A DNA stretch of 64,000 nucleotides, taken from Myxococcota bacterium. GTDB lineage: Bacteria; Myxococcota_A; UBA9160; UBA4427. The stretch covers positions 124,001 through 188,000 of the forward strand of contig JAQWRT010000030.1 of assembly GCA_029243605.1 (NCBI GenBank), given 5' to 3'. Under the pieces are notes generated by a model. That model was not told the origin of the DNA, ran no database searches, and saw only the letters and a program-made list of their open reading frames with translations. Of the stretch, positions 43,363-52,352 are shown piece after piece (within the stretch, counting starts at the first letter, position 1; the number at the start of each line of letters is the position of its first letter). Position numbers and translations under genes: made by a program.

Positions 43363-43992
43363 TTGCAACCCGACAAGGCCCGGCTGCACGCCGGCTTTAC
43401 CCTCATCGAACTCATGGCCGTCATCGTCGTGATCGGCTTGGCCCTCGGCCTGGTCCTCCCGAACCTCGCAGCCAGTCGCGGCGCTCAGCTCGAAGAATCC
43501 GGTAAACAAATCGCCAGCCGGCTACAACTCGCCCGAGAGAGGGCGATCGTCACGGGCGCCGCCCATCGCGTTTTCCTCGACCTTGAAATGGATTCGGTGG
43601 CCATAGAGTGGCATGTCAACGAGGACCGCGCTTACGCGCACCTCTCTGAATCCGACGTTTTCCTTACGGGCCAGGGGGCCGACAATCCTGGCGCTGAATT
43701 CTCGGAAAACCGATCGATCTCGCTTTCCCCGCCTGCGCGCGAGGAACGTGACTATTTCCCGATCCCCAATCGATTCGGAAATGACGAATGGCTCCCCGAA
43801 GATATTTTTATCGAAGGTGTCAATTCCCCCGATGGCTGGATCGACGACGGCACAGTCCAGATCGTGTTCCAAGTCGACGGATCCACCGACTACGCCGAGA
43901 TCTCCCTGGTCGACTCCTGGGGAAACAGGGCCATCCTTGAAATTCAGCCCATGTTGGAAATCGTCCGAGTCTACCTCGAAGAGGAATCGTGA
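43363..43992 (+). CDS. gspH: Minor pseudopilin GspH
   Basis: 209 residues from TTG 43363, three bases after the gspG stop. Leader MQPDKARLHAG then FTLIELMAVIVVIGLALGLV; Glu at +5 present. The body is the GspH beta domain, with a short conserved segment GSTDYAEISLVDSWG near the end. Longer than some relatives (about 150-190 residues). Identity rests on operon position and the prepilin signature. Confidence 0.88.
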   Translation: MQPDKARLHAGFTLIELMAVIVVIGLALGLVLPNLAASRGAQLEESGKQIASRLQLARERAIVTGAAHRVFLDLEMDSVAIEWHVNEDRAYAHLSESDVFLTGQGADNPGAEFSENRSISLSPPAREERDYFPIPNRFGNDEWLPEDIFIEGVNSPDGWIDDGTVQIVFQVDGSTDYAEISLVDSWGNRAILEIQPMLEIVRVYLEEES

Positions 43993-44612
43993 AGGCCGTG
44001 GCTCGCCAACCTATCCACGACAACAGAGCTATCGGACCCCACCGACCAAAGGGCCTCGGAGCCTTCACCCTTCTCGAGGTTCTCGCTGCCGTCGCGATTC
44101 TCTCGATCTGGTATGTGGTCATCGCCGCCATGGCGACCGAAGGCCTTCGAAAACAGGGAATAAGCAACCGCTTGATCGAGGCCTCCGAAATCGCAAGCCA
44201 AGTGATGGCCGAAATAGAGGCTGGCACCTTGAACGGTTCCGCCCCCGAATCCCGGGACGAAGAAACCGAGGAGGGGATTTTTCTCGTCCACGTATTCATC
44301 GCACCTTTCGGCTTCGGAAGTTCTTCCGCTGCCGAAGACTATGCCCAAGAGGAGCAGGACGGGCCTGGATTGGAGCAACTCGTCAAAGCCGAAATGCCGG
44401 GAGTCGCCCAAAATCTCATGGCGATCAATGTACGCGTAGCCTGGGAAGAAGGACCTGCGGTGAGAGCAGTTCGGCGACGAACCTACGCCTTCGACCTGGA
44501 ATCCGCGATAAAGGTCTACGAGAGCGGCGAAGCCCAGGATGCCGACGCTGCCGACGAGGAGCGCAGGCAGGACAAGCAGGACGCCGAAGAGATCTTCGAG
44601 GAACTCGAATGA
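43989..44612 (+). CDS. gspI: Minor pseudopilin GspI
   Basis: 207 residues; GTG start overlaps the gspH stop. Leader runs to KGLGA, then FTLLEVLAAVAILSIWYVV with Glu at +5. The residue before the cleavage site is Ala rather than the usual Gly, which could slow prepilin peptidase processing. The C-terminal third (about 165-207) is a charged low-complexity tail rich in Glu and Asp. Operon order supports GspI; the tail is unusual. Confidence 0.88.
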   Translation: MKAVARQPIHDNRAIGPHRPKGLGAFTLLEVLAAVAILSIWYVVIAAMATEGLRKQGISNRLIEASEIASQVMAEIEAGTLNGSAPESRDEETEEGIFLVHVFIAPFGFGSSSAAEDYAQEEQDGPGLEQLVKAEMPGVAQNLMAINVRVAWEEGPAVRAVRRRTYAFDLESAIKVYESGEAQDADAADEERRQDKQDAEEIFEELE

Positions 44613-45637
44613 GCGGGGAAACGATACGCACTCACCAACGACACGTCTTGGGGTTCACTCTGATGGAGGTGATGGCTGCCATTTTTCTGACCAGTATCGT
44701 GATCACTTTCGCTGTGAGTTTCTACATCGATATCGCCAACTCGAGCCAGAGGGCCATTGTCGAAACTCGCAAGAATCTGCGTGCCACAGGTGTTCTTGCC
44801 CGAGTATCCCGCGACCTCTCGAACGTCGCATTCGTCGTCAAGAAGGAGGAGGACGACCCTCTCACCTACCCCTGGTTCTTTATGGCGGACAGTCGGCTTG
44901 CCTTCGACGGCTCGGATATGATCAAGTTCAATACCCGGAGCAGCATGCCCGGCGAAGGAACCTACCACGACTCGGACCTTGAGCAGGTGAGTTACCAGGT
45001 TCTTGCCGAGGAGGACGGCAGTCTTACCCTCTTTCGATGGTCATCTCCAGGCCAGGAACTCGGCTCCGACATGACCTTCCCCCTCATCGACGACGATCGA
45101 AACTACATCGTCGCCGAAGGGCTGGGTTCGTTCACTCTGCGTTTCCTCGACAGCCAGGGGCAATGGCTTCCGGGTTGGGATTCGACGCAAATCGAAGAAT
45201 CCGAAGAACTCCCTCATGCCATTGAAATCGATATCTCCATGTGGACGGACGAGGACCTCGACGAGTGGGAGAGCGAGAATGAGCGGCACTACGTCAAGCA
45301 GGTCGTCCTCCACCAGCGCCCCCTCGATATCAGTAAAATGATCGAGGCCCGTGACCTAGCGCTCGCGGAGCAAGCCGGAGGCCCCGGACTGGCTCAGGGG
45401 CAATTCAACGAAGACGGGCAAAGAAACCCCTCGGCGGACGGCTCGGCAAACCCCTCTGCAAACGATGACTTCTTCGGCGGCGATGCCGCAACCCCCGGCT
45501 CTGTGGCCGAATGTACGAGGCAGAACTGGGGGACATGTGTCGATCGTTACGGCGAGGGCAACTGCGGCGTCTGGGCCAATGTCACCCAGGTCCCGGTCCA
45601 AGCCTTCGGGATCGACCTTCCCTGGTGCAACTACTGA
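44609..45637 (+). CDS. gspJ: Minor pseudopilin GspJ with four-cysteine C-terminal tail
   Basis: 342 residues from ATG 44609, overlapping the gspI stop. Leader to HVLG, then FTLMEVMAAIFLTSIVITF with Glu at +5. The GspJ beta domain follows (LARVSRDLSNVAFVV, YQVLAEEDGSLTLFRWS, LRFLDSQGQWLPGWDS, KQVVLHQRPL). Beyond the usual end (near residue 240) about 100 residues are added, with low complexity and then four cysteines at about 302, 310, 319 and 340, able to form two disulfides outside the membrane. The tail is not part of the standard family. Confidence 0.9.
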   Translation: MSGETIRTHQRHVLGFTLMEVMAAIFLTSIVITFAVSFYIDIANSSQRAIVETRKNLRATGVLARVSRDLSNVAFVVKKEEDDPLTYPWFFMADSRLAFDGSDMIKFNTRSSMPGEGTYHDSDLEQVSYQVLAEEDGSLTLFRWSSPGQELGSDMTFPLIDDDRNYIVAEGLGSFTLRFLDSQGQWLPGWDSTQIEESEELPHAIEIDISMWTDEDLDEWESENERHYVKQVVLHQRPLDISKMIEARDLALAEQAGGPGLAQGQFNEDGQRNPSADGSANPSANDDFFGGDAATPGSVAECTRQNWGTCVDRYGEGNCGVWANVTQVPVQAFGIDLPWCNY

Positions 45638-46695
45638 TGGCGACCCGAAACCAACGCGGAATCGTCTTGCCCATGGTTTTGATCGTGGGCCTAGTTCTGA
45701 GTGCCTCGATTTTCAGCTTCCTGCGCCAGAGCATGATGGACTCGATGCTGGCTCGGAACCGGGAACTCGTTACCTCGGCAGAAGACCTCGCTCGTGGCGG
45801 CGTCGCCGTGGCCAAAGCCGTGATCTTCCACCATAGATTCTCCAAGCTGATGGGCTTGCTCGACAACAAGGACCCGGGGGCGACCCTCGATGATCTCTGG
45901 GCCCAGACCCACCAAACCCCGTTGACCACGCCCTGGGGAGGACGCCTGGTCGTGACCATCCAGGATGCGGGCTCCAAGCTCAACCTCAACGCTTTAGTCC
46001 CCACAGGAAAAACCGAGGAAGAGAGCCAACCCACCGAGGAAGCCGAGGAATTCCTCGTTCAATTCCTCGAAAAAGTTCTCGACGAGTCCAAGGGAGATCT
46101 CTCCCGGGAGAGGTATAACGCCAGGGATATGGCGCAGAATCTCCTCGACTACCTGGATCCCGACGATGTCGGAATCAGCGGCAAGCGCGAGGACGACTAC
46201 TACAGCAGCCAGAATCCGGCCTACGCCCCGGCCAACGGCCCGATGCTCAGCGTGGAGGAACTGGCTCTCGTGGAGGGCTTCGACGCCCTCATCGTCGCCC
46301 GCATCAAGCCCTATATCACGGTTCACCCCTTGCTCGGCGAGGAAGGCATCAATATCAATACCGCCCCGACCCACGTTCTCGCCTTGGTCCAGCATGGCAG
46401 CAGCGGAGATATGCGTCTGGCCGATGAGGACATCGTGCGCTCGATCCTCAAGGGCCGAGATCAGGGAAAGATCATCTGCAACCAGACCGAAGCCGACCCG
46501 GAACGCTGCCTGTCCCTGTCTGAAGTCGGTCTCGGAGAGGGCGCCCTATTCCCCCCGGTGGGCCTGCCCCAGGAAGCCACTGTATTTCGAGTCATTTCGG
46601 AAGCTCAGGTCGAAAATGTGGTGCGCCGAGTCGAGGCTGTCATCGACATTTCCAACCGCGAGATGCCTCAACTGCTATCTTGGAAGCTGTTGTGA
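45637..46695 (+). CDS. gspK: Minor pseudopilin GspK
   Basis: 352 residues from ATG 45637, sharing a base with the gspJ stop. Leader MATRNQRG then IVLPMVLIVGLVL; Glu at +5 is absent, as typical of GspK, which caps the pseudopilus tip. The body contains the GspK insertion domain with LLDYLDPDDVG and NINTAPTHVLALVQ, the family's calcium-binding and helical region. Intact. Confidence 0.94.
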   Translation: MATRNQRGIVLPMVLIVGLVLSASIFSFLRQSMMDSMLARNRELVTSAEDLARGGVAVAKAVIFHHRFSKLMGLLDNKDPGATLDDLWAQTHQTPLTTPWGGRLVVTIQDAGSKLNLNALVPTGKTEEESQPTEEAEEFLVQFLEKVLDESKGDLSRERYNARDMAQNLLDYLDPDDVGISGKREDDYYSSQNPAYAPANGPMLSVEELALVEGFDALIVARIKPYITVHPLLGEEGININTAPTHVLALVQHGSSGDMRLADEDIVRSILKGRDQGKIICNQTEADPERCLSLSEVGLGEGALFPPVGLPQEATVFRVISEAQVENVVRRVEAVIDISNREMPQLLSWKLL

Positions 46696-46716
46696 CCCCC
46701 CCGGGAGAGGATTGAC

Positions 46717-48291
46717 GTGGTTGTGACCAAGACAGTGCTGGGCCTGGATCTCGGGACCTACGCCCTCAAAGCAGTGGAACTGCGCCAGGGGCTCCGCGGG
46801 CTTGAGTTCGTGCAGAGTCAGATCGCGGCCCGGGCCGCCGAGGAGGCCGGGCTGAGCGAAGCGATTCGTCAGTTTGCCGAGTCTCACACCCTGAATACCG
46901 ACCACGTCGCCTGCGCCATCTCGGGCCAGCGAATCGCCCACCGGCGCCTGGAATTCCCCTTCCGGGATCGCAAGAAACTCGCCCAGGCGATTCCCTTCGA
47001 GATCGAGGGCAGTATGCCCTTCAACCTCGATGATCTCATCGTCGACTGGCAACTGCTGCCAGGAGAGAGCAGCCTGGGTGTCGTCGCCGCTTCCGCCGCA
47101 CAAAAGGAAGACATCGGCGTTTTCCTCGGAGAGGTCGACGACGCTGACTGCTGTCCGCGAGTCCTCGAAGCCGAGGGCATGGTGCTCGGCAATCTCGCCG
47201 CGCTCTACGATCTCCCCGGCCACTGCCTGATGGTAGATATCGGCCACGAGAAGACGACATTCTGCCTCTGTGTCGACGGCCAACCGGTGGCGGGCCGTAC
47301 CGCGCCCGTCGGCGGAAAGGCCCTGACCAAGGCCATCGCCCAGGATGCCGGCGTGGATCTGGATGAAGCAGAGCGAATTAAGCATGGCAACGATCTCCTG
47401 GGCTCCGAGAGCGGAGGGGCGGGCCCCGCTGCCGCTGCGGTGCTCGAGCGCATCGCGAGAGAATTCATTCGCAGTCTCGAGTCGCTCGACCCCACCGGTG
47501 CCTCACTCCTCGACCGGCAGACATGCAAGCTCGTGCTGATGGGCGGAACAGCCAAGCTCGAGGGCATCGTTCCTTTCCTGGGGACCCAGACCGGGCTCTC
47601 CCCCGAACTCATTGCCCCGCCGGAAGATCCCGCGAACGCCGCCCTGACCGAAGGATACGACCTTGTCCTCTCCGGCCCGGCCCTCGCCCTCGCGCTGAGG
47701 TCAACCGGACAATCCTTGACGGCGCTCAATTTTCGTAAGAACGAGTTTGCCTATCGGAGCAGCTACGCCTGGCTGGTCGGGAGCGAACTCCGCCCGACCC
47801 TCGCCCTCGTCGGGGTCTGCGTGCTTCTCCTGGTCGCCGTCGGGATCACCTCGGTGCGCCTGGAGGCCAGCCGGGCCCAACAACTCGAAAGACAAATGTC
47901 CAGCCGCTACGCCGCCATCTTCCCCAATAAGCCGCCCCCCTCACTGCCCATGGCGGCCCTGGCCCAGGATGTCTCGTCAGCCCGGGAGCGAGCCAATTTC
48001 CTCGGCCTCTACGGGGGGAACCTTTCTGCCCTGGACCTCTTGACCCTTCTCTCCGAGCGCATTCCGGCTGAGTTGACCTTGAAATTCGATGAAATCAACA
48101 TCGACCAGAACGTGATCCGCATCAAGGTGGCAGCGCAAAACTACGAGGCCCAGGATCGCCTTGAGAATGTTCTCAAGGCGGAGCCGGTCTTCGCCCAGGC
48201 AGATGTCACCGGCAGTGCGAAACGCCTGAAGGACGGAAGCGTGACCTTCGGGCTCAGCATTCCACTCAACCAGGCCGAGGACGAGATATGA
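46717..48291 (+). CDS. gspL: Type II secretion platform protein GspL, PilM-like
   Basis: 524 residues; GTG 46717 or GTG 46723 is the start, with GAGAGG upstream. The cytoplasmic actin-like half (1-330) is close to PilM: LGLDLGTYALKAVEL at the N-terminus and LMVDIGHEKTTFCL (phosphate 2). One membrane helix (about 366-385) leads to a periplasmic ferredoxin-like domain resembling PilN (LTLKFDEINIDQNVIRIKV). It joins GspE, GspM and the pseudopilins. This PilM-PilN fusion-like form is a recognised GspL type. Stop overlaps gspM. Confidence 0.93.
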   Translation: MVVTKTVLGLDLGTYALKAVELRQGLRGLEFVQSQIAARAAEEAGLSEAIRQFAESHTLNTDHVACAISGQRIAHRRLEFPFRDRKKLAQAIPFEIEGSMPFNLDDLIVDWQLLPGESSLGVVAASAAQKEDIGVFLGEVDDADCCPRVLEAEGMVLGNLAALYDLPGHCLMVDIGHEKTTFCLCVDGQPVAGRTAPVGGKALTKAIAQDAGVDLDEAERIKHGNDLLGSESGGAGPAAAAVLERIAREFIRSLESLDPTGASLLDRQTCKLVLMGGTAKLEGIVPFLGTQTGLSPELIAPPEDPANAALTEGYDLVLSGPALALALRSTGQSLTALNFRKNEFAYRSSYAWLVGSELRPTLALVGVCVLLLVAVGITSVRLEASRAQQLERQMSSRYAAIFPNKPPPSLPMAALAQDVSSARERANFLGLYGGNLSALDLLTLLSERIPAELTLKFDEINIDQNVIRIKVAAQNYEAQDRLENVLKAEPVFAQADVTGSAKRLKDGSVTFGLSIPLNQAEDEI

Positions 48292-48851
48292 ACAGCCTAT
48301 TGAACCGGATCAAGGGCGAATGGGCCCGTCTGGCACCTCGCGAGAGAGTGCTCCTCTCGGTATCGGGAGGGATGCTCGCCATTGCGCTGGTCTTCTTCGG
48401 GATCATTTCGCCCATCAGCCAGATGGCCGGCAATTCGGGAAGCCGAATCCAGAATGCCGAGATGCAGCTTCAGCGGATGGATAGACTCGAGCGCGAGCAT
48501 TTCGAGATCGAAGGGCGCCTGTCGGGAGTCGAGGGCCGTATCAAGAACCAGAGGGGCAACCAGAATATCCGGACCCTACTGGAGAACCTCGCCAAGCAGT
48601 CCGCTGTCCGAATCGCATCCATGGAAGAGCGGCAGGCCGGCAAGAACGACCATTACATCGAAACCAAGGTCGAAGTCAGCTTGAAGAGCGTTTCTTTGAG
48701 CCAGACCATCAAGTATCTGCACAATATCGAAGACTCGGACCAGCAACTTTCCGTCAAGGGACTTCGTATACGCGGAAAAGGCAAAGGGAAAACTGGCGAC
48801 GCCGAGACCCTTGATGTGACCTTTTTCGTTTCCTCCTACCGGGCGGCCTGA
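48288..48851 (+). CDS. gspM: Type II secretion platform protein GspM
   Basis: 187 residues; ATG overlaps the gspL stop. One membrane helix (about 22-42) after a short cytoplasmic start, then a coiled-coil (about 45-90) and a small periplasmic alpha/beta domain with NLAKQSAVRIASMEERQ and VSLKSVSLSQTIKYLHNIE, as in PilO/GspM. Position after gspL supports the name. Confidence 0.9.
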   Translation: MNSLLNRIKGEWARLAPRERVLLSVSGGMLAIALVFFGIISPISQMAGNSGSRIQNAEMQLQRMDRLEREHFEIEGRLSGVEGRIKNQRGNQNIRTLLENLAKQSAVRIASMEERQAGKNDHYIETKVEVSLKSVSLSQTIKYLHNIEDSDQQLSVKGLRIRGKGKGKTGDAETLDVTFFVSSYRAA

Positions 48852-48856
48852 TCGAT

Positions 48857-49720
48857 ATGGCTTCTCTCAAGGAAACTCTCGAAGCTCCGATCCCCAGGCC
48901 CTTGCTCTGGATCGGCACCCCTTTCCTCGCGATTTGGCTCATCGTTATCTTCGTCTTTCTCGGTTTTCCCTACTCAAAGTTCATCCCCTTCGCGTCTCAG
49001 GCCCTTGAGCGAATGAGCGGAAGCGAAATTCGGATCGGCGAAATCCAGCCTCGCCTCACGGTGGGAGGCCCAGGCTTCTCGATCAACGAGGTCAGCTTGG
49101 CGGCAGAGGGCCAACCCCCCATCGAGTTCGACAAGCTCAGAATACGCCCCGCCTGGTCGACCAGCTGGCTGCGTGCCGAACCCGCCTTCGTGGTCGACGT
49201 CGCCAGCCCTCTCCTGCTCGTCGATGGCACAGTTTCCCTGGGCTCAGGACCTGGCTTCGACGGGGCCATCTCGATTCTCGATCTCGGACTGCTGCCCATG
49301 TCTTCCAACAGCCCCTTTGCCCTAACGGGCGCGGTGGCTGCTACGGGGAAAGTCGCCATGATCGACGGAGAGCCCACAGGCACGGTGGATTTCAAGGCCA
49401 CCACAGGTTCGGCCAGCCACCGATCCATCCCCATGCCCCTGGAATACGAACTCATCCAGGGTCGCATCAAAATGGGGGGAGAATCCTGGGTAAGCCTGCA
49501 GGACCTTCAACTCGATGGACCTCTCTTTTCAGCGGCGGCCGATGGATCCCTTTCCCGCCCGGAGGGGAACCTGCCGGCTCCCATCGATATCGGGGTCAAG
49601 GTGGAGGTCAAAGACGGCCCCTTCCGCATGCTTCTCTCCGGACTGGGCATCAACCTCGACCCGGGTGGGCGTGCTTCGTTCAATGTGGGTGGCACCGTCC
49701 AGAACCCCGACCTCCGATAA
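48857..49720 (+). CDS. gspN: Type II secretion protein GspN
   Basis: 287 residues. One N-terminal membrane helix (about 17-40) then a periplasmic beta-rich domain (IRIGEIQPRLTVGGPGFSI, VEVKDGPFRMLLSGLGI). GspN is present in a subset of systems and its role is uncertain. It closes the gspC-N order. No gspO (prepilin peptidase) is in the window, so a shared pilD elsewhere is expected. Confidence 0.85.
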   Translation: MASLKETLEAPIPRPLLWIGTPFLAIWLIVIFVFLGFPYSKFIPFASQALERMSGSEIRIGEIQPRLTVGGPGFSINEVSLAAEGQPPIEFDKLRIRPAWSTSWLRAEPAFVVDVASPLLLVDGTVSLGSGPGFDGAISILDLGLLPMSSNSPFALTGAVAATGKVAMIDGEPTGTVDFKATTGSASHRSIPMPLEYELIQGRIKMGGESWVSLQDLQLDGPLFSAAADGSLSRPEGNLPAPIDIGVKVEVKDGPFRMLLSGLGINLDPGGRASFNVGGTVQNPDLR

Positions 49721-49726
49721 TCCAAG

Positions 49727-50704
49727 ATGCCGGCCCCCTCTTCCGAAGAACTCCAGCGAGTCTTCAAGACCCTCTCCGACATCACCCGGATGCGCATTCT
49801 TCGGCTTCTTGCCCAGGAAGAGTTGATGGTTCAGGAGTTGATGGAGGTTCTGGGCATGGCCCAGTCGCGTGTCTCGCGACATCTCGCGATCCTCCGCGAA
49901 GCCGGGCTCGTCAGCGATCGCCGGGACGGTACCTACGTGTTCTATCGGTTTGCTGCCCCCTCGGACGACCTCTGGCAACACGGCTGGCATCTGGTCGAGA
50001 AGGGCCTCGCCTCGGATCCCACCACCGAGCGCGATACCACGCTTTTACGCCGGGTCATCGCGGCCCGAAGCGCACAGCCGAGAAATTTTTTTGATGCCGT
50101 GGGGCCCGACTGGGATGCACTGCGAACGGTCTTCAATGACACTGCGCTCCGGGCCGGAGCCATCAGTCGTCTGGTCCCACCGGGGCTCAAGGTGGCGGAT
50201 ATTGGGACGGGAACCGGAATCCTTGCGTGCGAGTTGGCCCGCCTGGGGGTCGACGTCATCGGAATCGACCAGTCCGCCCGAATGCTCGAAGCGGCGCGCA
50301 GCAAGGTCCATTCGGAAGAATTCCCCCCCGGTGGCCGAGTGGAATTGCGCCGTGGCGAGGCCGAGGCAATTCCCATGGAGAACAACGAGGTCGATGCGGC
50401 CTTTGCCCATATGGTGCTCCACTATATTGCCGCGCCCGGCGACGTCATCCGCGAAATGACCCGAATCATTCGACCCGGGGGCCTGCTGGTGGCGGTCGAC
50501 TTCGTCGACCACGATCTCGACTGGATGACCCAGGAGCTGGGCGTCGTTTGGAGGGGATTCGCGAGCGAGACCGTCGAAGGGTGGCTCCGCGACGCGGGAC
50601 TGGTGGAGATCCACGTCGAGCAAAGCGAATCCCTGGGTCGGGAGCGAGATCTGCCGGCAACCCTGATCGCCTCTGCCCGAGTCCCCGCCGACCAAGCTGG
50701 CTGA
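49727..50704 (+). CDS. ArsR-type HTH fused to SAM-dependent methyltransferase
   Basis: 325 residues. Residues 1-85 are an ArsR winged helix (FKTLSDITRMRILRLLAQ, GMAQSRVSRHLAILREAGLV, RRDGTYVFYRF). Residues about 140-300 are a class I methyltransferase with motif I VADIGTGTGILACELARLG, post-I acidic GIDQSARMLEAAR and motif IV-like HMVLHYIAAPGDVIREM. Such fusions are often near methionine or S-adenosylmethionine recycling genes; none are visible here. It begins 6 bases after gspN and may share its transcript, which would be odd for a regulator (or it may have a separate promoter). Substrate unknown. Confidence 0.88.
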   Translation: MPAPSSEELQRVFKTLSDITRMRILRLLAQEELMVQELMEVLGMAQSRVSRHLAILREAGLVSDRRDGTYVFYRFAAPSDDLWQHGWHLVEKGLASDPTTERDTTLLRRVIAARSAQPRNFFDAVGPDWDALRTVFNDTALRAGAISRLVPPGLKVADIGTGTGILACELARLGVDVIGIDQSARMLEAARSKVHSEEFPPGGRVELRRGEAEAIPMENNEVDAAFAHMVLHYIAAPGDVIREMTRIIRPGGLLVAVDFVDHDLDWMTQELGVVWRGFASETVEGWLRDAGLVEIHVEQSESLGRERDLPATLIASARVPADQAG

Positions 50705-50888
50705 GCGAGGACGCACTCGCTGGGGTTCGCCCGGAACTTCGCATTCATCTCCCCCTGCGCTTTCCCTGCCCGCCCGCAGCCCGCTAAGCTGACCCGGGCA
50801 CCCGCCCCGCACCCATTCGAGACGAAACTCGCGACAAGGGCAGACAACCGCAGATAACGGCAGACGCCGGCAATGGAGTGTTCCGCTC

Positions 50889-52352
50889 ATGACGACGGAT
50901 AGAACGAGTGAAGAAACCCGAGAAGAGGCTCTCTCCTTCTTCAAGGATCGATTCGGGGTGGACGAGAGGAGTCTCGAGGCCACCCTGGGAACCGCCCTCG
51001 AGCGGCGAGTCGACTACGCGGATGCCTATTTCGAGTACACCACCCAAGATTCGGTTTCTCTCGAAGAGGGCATCGTCAAGGACGGTAGTCGCCACCTCAA
51101 CCAGGGAGTCGGCGTCCGTGCCCAATCCGGCGAGCGCCAGGGGTACGCACACTCAGACGAAATTAGCATCGATAGCGCTCAGATCGCCGCCGGTACGGCG
51201 CGCGCCATTTCCGACCAGAGCGGCGGAAGCCAGGCGGTCAGCCTGGCCGGGCAGCGTGAACAGCGCGACCTCTACCCCGTGGAGCAGTCACCCACCGATA
51301 CCCCGGTGGAGACGAAGGTCGCCCTGCTCGATGAAATCGACCGCTACGCCCGGGCCCTGGACCCCTGTGTAAAGCAGGTGATGGCCAGTGTCATTACCCA
51401 GCACCGGCGCATCCTCATAGCCTCGAGCGATGGCCGGCTCAGCGCCGACATTCAACCCCTTGTTCGGCTCAACGTTCAGGTCATCGCAGCCGACGGCGAA
51501 AAACGCGAGGTCGGCTACGAGGGCATGGGCGGGCGTTATGCCATCGACCGCCTGATGGAACCCTCGACGTGGAAGCGCATGGTCGACGAAGCGGTGCGCG
51601 TGGCCAAACTCAACCTCAATTCCATCCCCTGCCCCGCCGGTAGCATGAACGTGGTCTTGGGTCCGGGCTGGCCCGGAATCCTTCTCCATGAGGCGATCGG
51701 GCACGGTCTCGAAGGCGATTTCAACCGCAAGAAGACCTCAGCCTTCTCCAACAAACTCGGACAGCGCGTGGCCTCGGAAGGGGTCACCGTCGTCGACGAC
51801 GGGACTCTGCCCGAACGGCGGGGATCCATCAATATCGATGATGAGGGAACGCCCAGCCGCGAGAATGTCCTGATCGAGAACGGTGTCCTCGTGGGATACC
51901 TGCACGATCGCCTCAACGCTGGCTTGATGGGCATGGAACCCACGGGCAACGGGCGCCGAGAGAGTTACGCGCACATGCCCCTACCCCGCATGACCAATAC
52001 CTTCATGCTCGCCGGCCAAGATGATCCCGAAGAAATCCTCAAGTCCGTCGATCGCGGTCTCTACGCCGTCTCCTTCGGCGGCGGGCAAGTCGACATCACC
52101 AGCGGGAAATTCGTCTTCAGCGCGAGCGAGGCCTACCTGATCGAGGATGGCCAGGTGGGCGCCCCGGTCAAGGGCGCCACACTTATCGGCAACGGGCCCG
52201 ATGTCCTCACTCGGGTCAACCGCATCGGGAACGATCTAAAACTCGACCGGGGCGTCGGTACTTGCGGAAAGGATGGCCAGGGGGTGCCGGTCGGCGTGGG
52301 GCTTCCCACTGTCCGCATCGACGACCTGATCGTTGGAGGAACCGAGGGATGA
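50889..52352 (+). CDS. tldD: TldD metalloprotease subunit
   Basis: 487 residues. TldD and TldE form a heterodimeric metalloprotease that degrades unfolded or modified peptides such as microcin precursors. The active site LLHEAIGHGLEGD (His267, Glu268, His271) and a later Cys in GTCGKDGQ supply the zinc ligands. Other signatures are VRAQSGERQGYAHSDEIS near the N-terminus and MPLPRMTNTFMLAG late. The stop overlaps the tldE start (ATGA). No RiPP precursor or modifying enzyme gene is seen here. Confidence 0.96.
   Translation: MTTDRTSEETREEALSFFKDRFGVDERSLEATLGTALERRVDYADAYFEYTTQDSVSLEEGIVKDGSRHLNQGVGVRAQSGERQGYAHSDEISIDSAQIAAGTARAISDQSGGSQAVSLAGQREQRDLYPVEQSPTDTPVETKVALLDEIDRYARALDPCVKQVMASVITQHRRILIASSDGRLSADIQPLVRLNVQVIAADGEKREVGYEGMGGRYAIDRLMEPSTWKRMVDEAVRVAKLNLNSIPCPAGSMNVVLGPGWPGILLHEAIGHGLEGDFNRKKTSAFSNKLGQRVASEGVTVVDDGTLPERRGSINIDDEGTPSRENVLIENGVLVGYLHDRLNAGLMGMEPTGNGRRESYAHMPLPRMTNTFMLAGQDDPEEILKSVDRGLYAVSFGGGQVDITSGKFVFSASEAYLIEDGQVGAPVKGATLIGNGPDVLTRVNRIGNDLKLDRGVGTCGKDGQGVPVGVGLPTVRIDDLIVGGTEG

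Noticed and set aside
50821-50880. Short GCAGA-type direct repeats upstream of tldD
   Set aside because: Only three irregular short copies; not convincing as a regulatory array or small peptide gene.
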